A DNA stretch of 64,000 nucleotides from NCBI GenBank assembly GCA_902785605.1, contig CACZZL010000012.1:1-64000 (forward strand), given 5' to 3'. Numbering within the stretch: the stretch's first letter is position 1; each line of letters starts with the position of its first letter. Of this stretch, positions 28,456 through 35,475 are shown in pieces. The notes under the pieces were generated by a model. That model saw nothing but the letters and a program-made list of their open reading frames with translations, did no database searches and was not told where the DNA came from. Made by a program: the position numbers and the translations under genes. The DNA is from an uncultured Bacteroidales bacterium. GTDB taxonomy: Bacteria; Bacteroidota; Bacteroidia; Bacteroidales; Paludibacteraceae.

Positions 28456-29390
28456 GTGAGAGAGAATATAAAACAAAAGTCCAACCTCCGCGAGCATCTG
28501 AAAGAGTACAGGCGTACCTTGCCGTGGATCATGCTCAAGGAGCTGTTCATGATCGTCCTCAGTACGATCCCTTATGCCCTGACTGTGAACCAGCTGTTAG
28601 TGCCGCACGCTATCGTAGGAGGCGGCGTGACGGGTCTGTGCGAGATCATCTATTTTGCGACCGGGACGTATGTGCCGATTTGGTTCAGTAGCGCGCTCAT
28701 TAATATCATTCTGCTCATCATTGCCGCCATCACGGTAGGCAGAGGCTACGCCCTGCGTACCATATGGGGCGTACTGTGGCTCACGATCTGGCTCAAAGTG
28801 ATCCCTATCGCTCCGGTGCCGCTGCTCACGGATTCGTTCATGGCGGTGGTGATAGGAGGTCTGTTCACGGGCTGTTTCTTAGGGATATGCTTCCTCAACA
28901 ACGGTTCTACCGGAGGTACGGATATCGTCGCCATGATCGTCAACAAGTACCACCATCTGCCGATGGGAAGGGTGCGGATATGACCATTATCTCATCGGCT
29001 TTCTTCCTGCCTACCATCCAGGCGGCAGGCACACAAGGCGCGATAGAGAAAATACTCTTCGGTCTAACCTATACGTTCATGAGCTCGACGGCTGTGGACT
29101 GGGTGATGAACAGGATGCGGCAGTCTGTCCAGTTCATGATCTTCACCCAGAAACCCAATGAGATAGCCGAAGCAATCATCACGCAGGCACACCGAGGATG
29201 TACGTTTCTGGAGGCGGAAGGCGGCTTTAACAAGAGGCCGATGAAGGTCGTTACGACCATCGCTCGTTCGTATGAGTCCGCTACGATCTTCCGCCTCGTG
29301 CGATCCATAGACCCGAATGCGTTTGTCAGCCAGAGTCAGGTGCGCGGTGTGTTCGGGCAAGGATTCGACCCTATGGTGAATGGGAAGTAA
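28456..29390 (+). pseudogene. YitT family membrane protein, broken by a frameshift
   Basis: The first frame (GTG 28456 to stop 28981-28983) encodes five or so membrane segments and ends MGRVRI. The second frame continues with ADMTIISSAFFLPT and runs through the DUF2179 C-terminal domain to 29390. Alignment by eye with the intact paralogue at 29444 (LGNIMLACDIVIILSAFFLP) shows that about 10 nt, roughly the codons for Val-Met-Leu plus one base, are missing near 28974. Either a real disabling deletion or an assembly error. YitT proteins are inner membrane proteins of unknown transport role. Confidence 0.8.
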
Positions 29391-29391
29391 A

Positions 29392-29443
29392 GGCTAAAGG
29401 CGAAAGGTTAAAGGTTATAGGTTAGAGGCTAAAGGTTAGAGGT
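29392..29443. repeat. heptamer array, GGCTAAA type
   Basis: From the TAA stop at about 29388-29390 come GGCTAAA, GGCGAAA, GGTTAAA, GGTTATA, GGTTAGA, GGCTAAA and GGTTAGA units, ending at the ATG of the next gene. Confidence 0.85.
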
Positions 29444-30424
29444 ATGTTACGATATAGTTCGTTTGTCAACCCGCATAACATGGCACAGCACGAGTCGCGT
29501 GTGCGTACCGTATTTGAGTACTTTATGATCATCTTCGGCATATTCCCGATGGCATTGATGGTCAACTGGGTGTTACTGCCGCATGCGTTTGTGGGAGGCG
29601 GTTTGACAGGTATCTGTTCCGCGATCTATTATGTGACCGGAGGACTGTTTCCGTCTATCTTCCCGGAGTACGGCGGCGCTATCCCGGTGTGGCTGACGAC
29701 CTTTGTGTTTAACGCGATTCTGCTTCTTATAGCCGGACTGACGGTGGGCTGGCGTTTCTGTATCCGAACCATGGTCGGCGTAGCTGCTATCACGTTCTGG
29801 TACCGAATCATACCGATCTTACCGCAACCCATCATCGCGGACCCGTGGTTGGGGGCTATCATCGGCGGATTCGTGTTCGGGCTTAGTCTCGGATGCGTGT
29901 TGGCTGCGAACGGTTCGTCGGGAGGCACGGATATCGTAGCTATGATTGTTAATCATTACCGCAATATATCGCTGGGTAACATCATGTTGGCGTGCGATAT
30001 CGTCATCATCCTCTCGGCTTTCTTCTTGCCCTTGCCCGAATCGATGCTCCAGGAAGGCGGCAATCCGACCTATCTGCAGATCAAACGTGTGCTCTACGGT
30101 GTGGCGATGACCATCTCCTATACGGTGGCAGTCGATTGGATCATGGCGCGGTTCAACCGCTCTGTCCATTTCCTCATCTATTCGGCGAAGTACGACGAGA
30201 TAGCCACGGCGATCAATACGACTGTGAACCGAGGTGTGACTGTGCTGGATGGAACGGGTTGGTATTCCAAGCAACCGGTGAAGGTGATTTCGGTGCTGGT
30301 GCGTAAGCCGGAGAGCTCGCTCGTGTTCAGTCTCATTCATCAAATTGACCCGAATGCGCTTGTGTCAATTGCCGATGTAGGTGGCGTTTTTGGGTCCGGT
30401 TTTGACAAAATAAAGGCAAAATAG
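29444..30424 (+). CDS. YitT family protein (intact paralogue)
   Basis: 326 residues. Six membrane segments in the N-terminal two thirds (MALMVNWVLLPHAFVGGGLT, NGSSGGTDIVAMIVNHYR) and a cytosolic DUF2179 domain at the C terminus (VLDGTGWYSKQPVKVISVLV). Same family and order as the frameshifted gene before it, with similar C termini (DPNALVSIADVGGVFGSGFD), so the pair arose by tandem duplication. Function of the family is not settled. The pair are separated by a heptamer array. Confidence 0.88.
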   Translation: MLRYSSFVNPHNMAQHESRVRTVFEYFMIIFGIFPMALMVNWVLLPHAFVGGGLTGICSAIYYVTGGLFPSIFPEYGGAIPVWLTTFVFNAILLLIAGLTVGWRFCIRTMVGVAAITFWYRIIPILPQPIIADPWLGAIIGGFVFGLSLGCVLAANGSSGGTDIVAMIVNHYRNISLGNIMLACDIVIILSAFFLPLPESMLQEGGNPTYLQIKRVLYGVAMTISYTVAVDWIMARFNRSVHFLIYSAKYDEIATAINTTVNRGVTVLDGTGWYSKQPVKVISVLVRKPESSLVFSLIHQIDPNALVSIADVGGVFGSGFDKIKAK

Positions 30425-30443
30425 CATTTTTTTTGCCAAAATA

Positions 30444-30475
30444 TTTGGTCAGTTCAAAAAATTGTTGTACCTTTG
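30444..30475 (+). promoter_or_regulatory. promoter upstream of tRNA-Ser
   Basis: TTTG (30444-30447) and TACCTTTG (30468-30475), 20 bp apart, about 130 nt before the tRNA. A closely similar stretch reappears at 32752-32800 inside the island. Confidence 0.75.
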
Positions 30476-30607
30476 CACGCTTTTTCCCCAATAGAGTATT
30501 AATGGGGGTCCCTGGAAATTTTAATTTTTGGGGAGAGCGGAGGCACAAGTCATCCCATCGATTAAGCGGAGCGGTATCGATTTTATGATCTTGTTGCCGA
30601 ACGCGAA

Positions 30608-30696
30608 GGAGAGTTGTCTGAGTGGTCGAAAGAGCCGCACTCGAAATGCGGTATACGCATTACGTCGTATCGGGGGTTCGAATCCCTCACTCTCCG
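30608..30696 (+). tRNA. tRNA-Ser (anticodon CGA)
   Basis: Acceptor GGAGAGT (30608-30614) pairs fully with ACTCTCC (30689-30695); discriminator G at 30696; CCA is not encoded. The anticodon arm is CCGCA-CTCGAAA-TGCGG, giving CGA. A long variable arm follows, as expected for class II tRNA-Ser, and the T arm is GGGGG-TTCGAAT-CCCTC with the usual pairing tolerance. Its 3' end is the left boundary of the duplicated island. Confidence 0.93.
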
Positions 30697-30702
30697 CAAG
30701 GT

Positions 30703-30743
30703 AAATGAAAAGGATGTCCATTGACGGGCATCCTTCTTCATTT
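30703..30743 (+). terminator. hairpin terminator after tRNA-Ser
   Basis: AAATGAA-AAGGATG pairs with CATCCTT-CTTCATTT, a stem of 14 or more pairs beginning 7 bp after the tRNA. The T run is short. The same hairpin is kept in copy B (33187 onwards). Confidence 0.7.
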
Positions 30744-30823
30744 ATTCGGATAGTGGGGGCCTTCTGCACCCCCGGTCGGGAGTTCTTAGCTCGGGATAAA
30801 CCCTCGCACGATTATTACTCATC

Positions 30824-30878
30824 TGCGTTATGCTACATTCCATAATCGTTTTTGACGCTTATGGGTAGCATATACGCA
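30824..30878. other. 55-nt conserved imperfect hairpin in R1
   Basis: TGCGT, ATGCTAC and CCATAA pair with TTATGG, GTAGCAT and ACGCA, with unpaired att on one side, t/at across, and a 13-nt loop. It is identical at 33305-33359. Placed 12 bp before the core and just beyond the cargo stop codon, it could be a transcription end for the minus-strand cargo or a folded recombination site. Confidence 0.65.
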
Positions 30879-30900
30879 TATTTCGTAATTTTCGAATCCC

Positions 30901-31977
30901 TCAATGATTATACCGGCGAGAATAGGAGTCTAAAATCTCTTCTCTGTGCTCGCGGGTCCATTTGAGCCATCCTTCGTCTCCAAATTCATCGGCAATACTA
31001 TCGTCCTCGAACTCATCTGCATATCCTGGTATGATGCGGCGGACTGCATTTCTGAAATATACGGAATCCAAGTGGAAGAAATACATAAAATGCCCTTCAT
31101 AAAGTATCTCTGCCCCTGCTCCGTCTGACCATGGATACATCCGAATATATGCGTCGCGGAAAAGAGGATTGTATTTTGAACGAGCTATCGCCATGCTGTC
31201 GAATACCAAAGACCGAAAGTTACACGGGTAGTTCCATTCATAATCATACACCTCGTATTGTTCCTTGTTTTGGGGCATAGCTTGTAAAAGTTCCTTGTCT
31301 GTGATAGTCTCGTTCCTCATGATCTTTTCATACAAGTTCGCCAAGTAGTTATTATACATCCACTCCTTAAAATAAGATTTTACAGACCATTGATAATATC
31401 TTAACGTGGTGTCTTGGTGCTGCATTTTGACAAACTTACCGCTCTCAATGGAATAGGTTGTTTCTGATAATTCAAAGAGCAACGTATCAATAAAATTCCT
31501 TCCGGTAATAGGTTCAGCTCTATAGTCCTTTAAGACATATATATCGGAATCGGAGATGGTCAGCAACTGATCATTCAATTGATACCCACGTTTGAAATGG
31601 TTCCTAATCTTAACAGAATCGCTCAAGCCGATGCCGTATATTTTATCGCATTCAACATCATAAAAGTCTGATAGGATGTCCGAGATAGTGGTATCCTGAT
31701 AATCCACCAAAGCCAAAGTGTAATCGTCTGCATTAAAACTCACCAATACCATCTTATCCGGATAGCGAGACCAGCGGACAGAAACGTTTGTTGGCTCAAT
31801 GGGATCTTCCTCATATTGTTGGTTTAACTGATCCACATATAGCAGAGTAGCCCTTTTAATGCTTTCCAACAAGATGCTATCCTCTGCGGTTGTCTTTTCC
31901 GTACTCTCTGTTGTCGTGTTTTTGTGACAAGCCGTCAGACAGAGACAGGAAAGGAGTATAATAAATAGCCGTTTCAT
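30901..31977 (-). CDS. hypothetical lipoprotein, island cargo A
   Basis: 358 residues. Signal peptide with a clear lipobox (MKRLFIILLSCLCLTAC). The mature protein is acidic and rich in Tyr and Asp with no family I recognise; it seems mostly alpha/beta without repeats. The TGA stop (30903-30901) lies inside the 13-bp core, that is, in the shared end module rather than in the cargo. It lies 66 bp after the Abi gene on the same strand and is AT-rich compared with the chromosome around it. Its signal peptide resembles those of the two unit B proteins. Confidence 0.6.
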   Translation of the reverse strand: MKRLFIILLSCLCLTACHKNTTTESTEKTTAEDSILLESIKRATLLYVDQLNQQYEEDPIEPTNVSVRWSRYPDKMVLVSFNADDYTLALVDYQDTTISDILSDFYDVECDKIYGIGLSDSVKIRNHFKRGYQLNDQLLTISDSDIYVLKDYRAEPITGRNFIDTLLFELSETTYSIESGKFVKMQHQDTTLRYYQWSVKSYFKEWMYNNYLANLYEKIMRNETITDKELLQAMPQNKEQYEVYDYEWNYPCNFRSLVFDSMAIARSKYNPLFRDAYIRMYPWSDGAGAEILYEGHFMYFFHLDSVYFRNAVRRIIPGYADEFEDDSIADEFGDEGWLKWTREHREEILDSYSRRYNH

Positions 31978-32043
31978 AAATCTGCAATTTTAGAATAATG
32001 GTTAATATCCGCCTTTGGTGATGCTTTTGATTATAGATGTTTA

Positions 32044-32736
32044 TTATTTTACTTGATTTATCTTGTTGCAAACTGCTTGTACATGATCAAGACCGTAGAG
32101 TAGCGCGTGGCTATCTATTCCCATCCATGCAAAAAGAGTTTGTATCTTTTGATACTCATTGATGATATACGAGGTATCGACCGTTTGTGAAGAGTGTGTA
32201 AAACATATTGGCTCATGGTGCGCAATTCGATTGCGTAATGTGTTCACCTTATCCAACTCATTAAAGATATATGTATTGTTACAATTGAACTCTGCAGATG
32301 ACCTTGGTTTGTTCGGAAATACCTTCAACAAACATTTGCCGCTAGCTCGATACTGCACATTGGCGAACATATACTTCCATGTACCCATATTGAGCGCCGA
32401 TAGGAGTTTTGAGTGCTTGTATGTGCCATCGTGTAGCAATTTATTATATGCTTTCTGTATTTGTGTGCGCGACTCTGCCATCTTTGGATCATCAAATATA
32501 CCGCCAGGCATAATCGCATCACGCAGCCAATCGTTGCCGAATAACGCAACCATTCGTTTGTCGATAGCATTGCGGAGCGCAACTTCAAAGCAACTGACAA
32601 CTGTGAAAACTTCTTGTGAAAGGTGTAAGTTGTTACGATACAGTGTCATGGCCTTGTTTGTATCGCCGTTGCACGCATCGAGGTATCTTCCCATCCTTTC
32701 TGCCGACATTATATCCTCAAAATCGGTATATTTCAT
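32044..32736 (-). CDS. Abi-like protein (Abi_2 / HEPN type)
   Basis: 230 residues. The N-terminal MKYTDFEDIMSAERMGRYL and LSQEVFTVVSCFEVALRNAI, and especially RNRIAHHEP near residue 185, match the Abi_2/AbiD-F family; R-x4-H is the HEPN ribonuclease signature. Such proteins are linked to abortive infection or RNA cleavage. The frame is open to 32772; ATG 32736 is preferred because it begins the conserved region. The R2 promoter at 32878-32908 should drive it through a leader of about 135 nt. It could be a stand-alone defence gene in unit A. Confidence 0.75.
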   Translation of the reverse strand: MKYTDFEDIMSAERMGRYLDACNGDTNKAMTLYRNNLHLSQEVFTVVSCFEVALRNAIDKRMVALFGNDWLRDAIMPGGIFDDPKMAESRTQIQKAYNKLLHDGTYKHSKLLSALNMGTWKYMFANVQYRASGKCLLKVFPNKPRSSAEFNCNNTYIFNELDKVNTLRNRIAHHEPICFTHSSQTVDTSYIINEYQKIQTLFAWMGIDSHALLYGLDHVQAVCNKINQVK

Positions 32737-32764
32737 AAAAAATGTAATTTTTTTGTCAAAATAT

Positions 32765-32795
32765 TTGCACAATTCAAAAAAATGTAGTACTTTTG
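32765..32795 (+). promoter_or_regulatory. plus-strand promoter inside the Abi leader
   Basis: TTG (32765-32767) and TACTTTTG (32788-32795), 20 bp apart. The surrounding sequence resembles the tRNA-Ser promoter region (30430-30478). It faces the R2 promoter on the other strand, with a CCCGGTAG/CTATCGGG hairpin between them. No plus-strand gene follows, so an antisense or relict promoter is likely. Confidence 0.55.
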
Positions 32796-32829
32796 CATCG
32801 GAATTCCCGGTAGTCCCTGACGCAAGTCA

Positions 32830-33008
32830 AACTATCGGGTGTCGTTTTAATAGTACCCTTGCGTTCAAAATCGGTCGCAAAGGTACTACTTTTTTCTGAC
32901 ATACACAAGAATTTTATCATTTTTATCGGCCTTCATTTCATCATTAGAAAGTTTTTGGAAAATAGTTGGAAAAACTATATATCATTTTTATTAGAAAAAA
33001 GTTGATTC
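32830..33008. repeat. island end module R2, copy A
   Basis: 179 bp, from AACTATCGGG to GTTGATTC, matching 34773-34951 at all but four positions by eye and with the same length. It carries a minus-strand promoter (TTG 32908-32906, TACCTTTG 32885-32878, 20 bp spacing) that reads into the cargo. Sequence beyond GATTC differs completely between the copies. Confidence 0.92.
32878..32908 (-). promoter_or_regulatory. R2 promoter driving unit A cargo
   Basis: Minus-strand TTG and TACCTTTG at 20 bp spacing, conserved base for base in R2 copy B at 34821-34851. Confidence 0.75.
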
Positions 33009-33156
33009 AAGATTTTTTTGTACCTTTGCATAGTTTTTCCAAGTGAAGAAAAACGGGTAAAAATCGGGTAAAGCCGGTTTAAATATCCTCAAAATTTGAT
33101 TTATTAATCCGCTGTATAAGGCAGGAAAAGACACTGTAACAAGCATTTGCGTGTTT
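33009..33156. other. unit junction with a promoter-like box and tRNA remnant
   Basis: A lone TACCTTTG lies at 33021-33028. The last bases (about 33143-33156) resemble the tRNA-Ser variable arm and run into the T arm of R1 copy B. The 5' half of a tRNA (GGAGAGT acceptor, D arm, paired anticodon arm) is absent, although CTGTAAC at about 33134-33140 looks like an anticodon loop. No gene. Confidence 0.55.
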
Positions 33157-33182
33157 CGGGGGTTCGAATCCCTCACTCTCCG
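33143..33182 (+). pseudogene. tRNA 3' fragment (attachment-site-like)
   Basis: About 40 nt equivalent to the variable arm, T arm and 3' acceptor strand of the tRNA-Ser at 30608, ending ACTCTCCGCA. There is no matching 5' acceptor strand. This is the usual mark of an element integrated at a tRNA 3' end. Confidence 0.75.
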
Positions 33183-33384
33183 CAGGGTAAATGAAAAGGA
33201 TGTCCATTGACGGGCATCCTTCTTCATTTATTTGGATAGTGGGGGCCTTCTATTCCCCCGATCGGGAGTTCTCCGCCGCTTCGCTCTGTCGATTATTACT
33301 CATCTGCGTTATGCTACATTCCATAATCGTTTTTGACGCTTATGGGTAGCATATACGCATATTTCATAATTTTCGAATCCCTCA
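33157..33384. repeat. island end module R1, copy B
   Basis: 228 bp matching 30671-30903: same tRNA 3' end, same terminator hairpin, GGGGG/CCCCC hairpin (33241-33259) with a changed loop, identical 55-nt hairpin (33305-33359) and the terminal core TTCGAATCCCTCA (33372-33384). The region between the two hairpins differs. The cargo stop codon is again the last three bases. Confidence 0.9.
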
Positions 33385-34335
33385 CTCAATCCAACTACTG
33401 ACCTCTATAAACTCATTGGAATGAGTTGGTATAAAAATGCTTTTCCCGGAGCACCAGGAATCGCGCAAAGAAATGTAAGTTCCATTATTATAAATGAATA
33501 TCTTGTATATAATGGGCATCGTTTCCAAATGCCAGTAACCGCCCCAATGACCATAATTGATTTCCATATATTGAGCTACTTTGCCTGCATTCTTGCGATT
33601 TATCTCATTGGAAGTCGGGACACCTCCCAGGTAGGTTGATAATGCTTCTTCCTGTTTCATGAAAAGATACAAAACAGGATTTTTAACATTTAAATGCGGT
33701 ATGTAAGTCGAATCTACAGAAATAATAAAAGAACTATCTTTTTTAATATCTAGCATTGAACGATAGTTTTTTTCGTCAAAATCCGCATTCAGGATGGTTA
33801 CCGGTACATATTTGGGCAGAACAATATATGGATGAGTTGTTCTATTTGAATAATGCAAGAAAACTTGTTGGAATACACTATCAATGGTAGCATTACTATG
33901 CAGACTATGAAATCTTGCAAACTCCTCTGATTGTTTGTGCCATTGATAAAAGAAAGTATCAGAAAGTAATGAAGGTGAGCAACCGGTTACAATCACATCA
34001 TCCCAACAGTTATCATACCGTAACTTGAGTGTGATGTCATATTTTTGTAAAGGTTCGTCTGTGAGATATATTGTATCCGGAAAACAGCAAATATATGAAA
34101 CTACCAGATATTTTACATTTTGAGAACGCTGCGTCACTAAGTAGAATTTACCATCATAATCGGAAACAGTCCCCCAGGAAAGCTCATTACCAATACTTTC
34201 ATGTGCTTTGATATAGGCACTGATGATAGGTTCTCCTTGTTCATCAGTGATAGTACCAACAATGCGGATAGTATCTGATGCTTGCGCTGTGAGATGACAA
34301 CAACCAATAAGCAATATGTACAATAGCCGTTTCAT
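33382..34335 (-). CDS. secreted protein with carboxypeptidase-regulatory-like domain, cargo B
   Basis: 317 residues. Signal peptide MKRLLYILLIGCCHLTAQA, then a carboxypeptidase D regulatory-like beta domain (IRIVGTITDEQGEPIISAYI, then GTVSDYDGKFYLVTQR), the module also found at the N terminus of SusC-type proteins. The remainder (about 120-317) is not recognised and is rich in Tyr and Ser. It should be periplasmic or surface-exposed. As in unit A, its TGA stop (33384-33382) is within the 13-bp core. Low GC marks it as foreign. It follows the small lipoprotein by 22 bp. Confidence 0.65.
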   Translation of the reverse strand: MKRLLYILLIGCCHLTAQASDTIRIVGTITDEQGEPIISAYIKAHESIGNELSWGTVSDYDGKFYLVTQRSQNVKYLVVSYICCFPDTIYLTDEPLQKYDITLKLRYDNCWDDVIVTGCSPSLLSDTFFYQWHKQSEEFARFHSLHSNATIDSVFQQVFLHYSNRTTHPYIVLPKYVPVTILNADFDEKNYRSMLDIKKDSSFIISVDSTYIPHLNVKNPVLYLFMKQEEALSTYLGGVPTSNEINRKNAGKVAQYMEINYGHWGGYWHLETMPIIYKIFIYNNGTYISLRDSWCSGKSIFIPTHSNEFIEVSSWIE

Positions 34336-34357
34336 ATATCATGTATATTCAATGTGA

Positions 34358-34768
34358 TTATAAACCGGTTCTAAACAACATTAAACCCAACCAATTTGTC
34401 GTAGTTAACGGGAGGGTACTTCGATAGGGAGAATTATCATTATGTTTCTTATACAAGGTATCAGATTGCGAACTAAACCATAATGAATCTTGATACACAA
34501 AGGGTGCTTCATTATAATAGCGGATTTCCGGATGCATTTCAGAATCCAATTCAGTTATCGTAATAGATACTTGAGGGAAATTACAGATATATGTTCCTCT
34601 AATGTGTTCACGCCAGAAGAATTCGTATATGTCCACCGAGCCGTCATTATGAAAAATAAACGCACAGCCGTCGTCGTCATCGTATACGTAATAGCGATCT
34701 ACATAAGGTGGTTTTGAACATGATGCCACAAGGCAAATAACAGATAATAAGAAAATAAACCGTTTCAT
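34358..34768 (-). CDS. small hypothetical lipoprotein, cargo B
   Basis: 136 residues with a lipobox signal peptide (MKRFIFLLSVICLVASC). The mature part has YYVYDDDDGCAFIFHNDGSV and resembles short beta-rich lipoproteins; family unknown. Its ATG lies only 4 bp from the R2 module, so R2 supplies promoter and leader. First gene of unit B on the minus strand, presumably cotranscribed with the gene at 33382. Confidence 0.65.
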   Translation of the reverse strand: MKRFIFLLSVICLVASCSKPPYVDRYYVYDDDDGCAFIFHNDGSVDIYEFFWREHIRGTYICNFPQVSITITELDSEMHPEIRYYNEAPFVYQDSLWFSSQSDTLYKKHNDNSPYRSTLPLTTTNWLGLMLFRTGL

Positions 34769-34772
34769 ATAT

Positions 34773-34951
34773 AACTATCGGGTGTCGTTTTTATAGTACC
34801 CTTGCGTTCAAATTCGGTCGCAAAGGTACTACTTTTTTCTGACATATGCAAGAATTTTATCATTTTTATCGGCCTTCATTTCATCATTAGAAAGTTTTTG
34901 GAAAATAGTTGGAAAAACTATATATCATTTTTATTAGAAAAAAGTTGATTC
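34773..34951. repeat. island end module R2, copy B
   Basis: 179 bp, nearly identical to 32830-33008. Contains the same minus-strand promoter (34821-34851). It ends at GTTGATTC, where the coding frame of the nitroreductase begins, without that gene's start codon. Confidence 0.92.
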
Positions 34952-35456
34952 TTTTGAACAATTATGCCAAAAAAGACGGTCGATACGCAAGTACACCAAC
35001 CGCCCTGTTGAGCAGGAGAAAATAGACTATATGCTGCGTTGTGCGCTGATGGCGCCGAGCTCCAAACGGACCAACCCTTGGGAGTTCATTGTCGTGCGCG
35101 ACGAGGCGAAACTGCGTCAGATGGCGGGTTGCCGTACGTATGGCAGTCAGATGTTCGACACCGCGATGGCTGGTATCGTCGTAGCGCTCGACACCAGCCT
35201 GAGTGACGCGTGGATGGCGGACGGCGCCATTGCTGCGGAGCACTTGCTGCTGGCAGCTGAAGAGCAGGGCCTGGGTGCATGCTGGTGCCATGTCTATTGC
35301 CGCGAAGCGTCGGAGGAATTGATCAAGAGACTGTGTGATATCCCTGAAGACAAGACCGTGCTTTGCGTCATCTCGCTCGGCTACAAGGACGAGGAACGCA
35401 AAGACTACGACCTTGCCAAGCTCAAATACGAGAAGATTCATAACGAAAAATATTAA
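34938..35456 (+). pseudogene. nitroreductase family protein lacking its start codon
   Basis: In frame upstream of the ATG at 35031 the sequence reads DSFEQLCQKRRSIRKYTNRP, the normal N terminus of FMN-dependent nitroreductases with the phosphate-binding RRSIRKY. The frame is open back to 34938, but no ATG, GTG or TTG exists; GTT precedes GAT where an original ATG would be expected. The junction coincides with the end of R2 copy B. Starting at 35031 would drop about 28 residues of the cofactor site. The rest (LMAPSSKRTNPWEFIVVRDE, EEQGLGACWCHVYC) is intact to the stop. Probably inactivated by the island. Confidence 0.75.
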
Positions 35457-35475
35457 TTGATCATTATTCATTGTA

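Larger units (their letters stand above)
30671..30903. repeat. island end module R1, copy A
   Basis: This 233-bp stretch, from the tRNA T arm to the core TTCGAATCCCTCA at 30891-30903, recurs at 33157-33384 with high identity. It contains, in order, the tRNA 3' end, a terminator hairpin, a GGGGG/CCCCC hairpin with a variable loop (30755-30773), a variable stretch of about 35 bp, a 55-nt hairpin (30824-30878) and a second copy of the 13-bp core. Similarity to copy B stops exactly after the core. Its last three bases are the stop codon of the minus-strand cargo gene. Confidence 0.9.

Noticed and set aside
30521-30769. Minus-strand frame across tRNA-Ser with an ESEGFEPP motif
   Set aside because: Classic false protein read from the T arm of a tRNA; likewise 32991-33227 with RVRDSNPR over the tRNA fragment.
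32159-32899. 246-codon plus-strand frame opposite the Abi gene
   Set aside because: It is antisense to a recognisable Abi_2 protein and runs through the R2 module; no family features.
30608-34951. Complete integrative element or prophage
   Set aside because: No integrase, transposase, relaxase or phage structural gene; only end modules and cargo.
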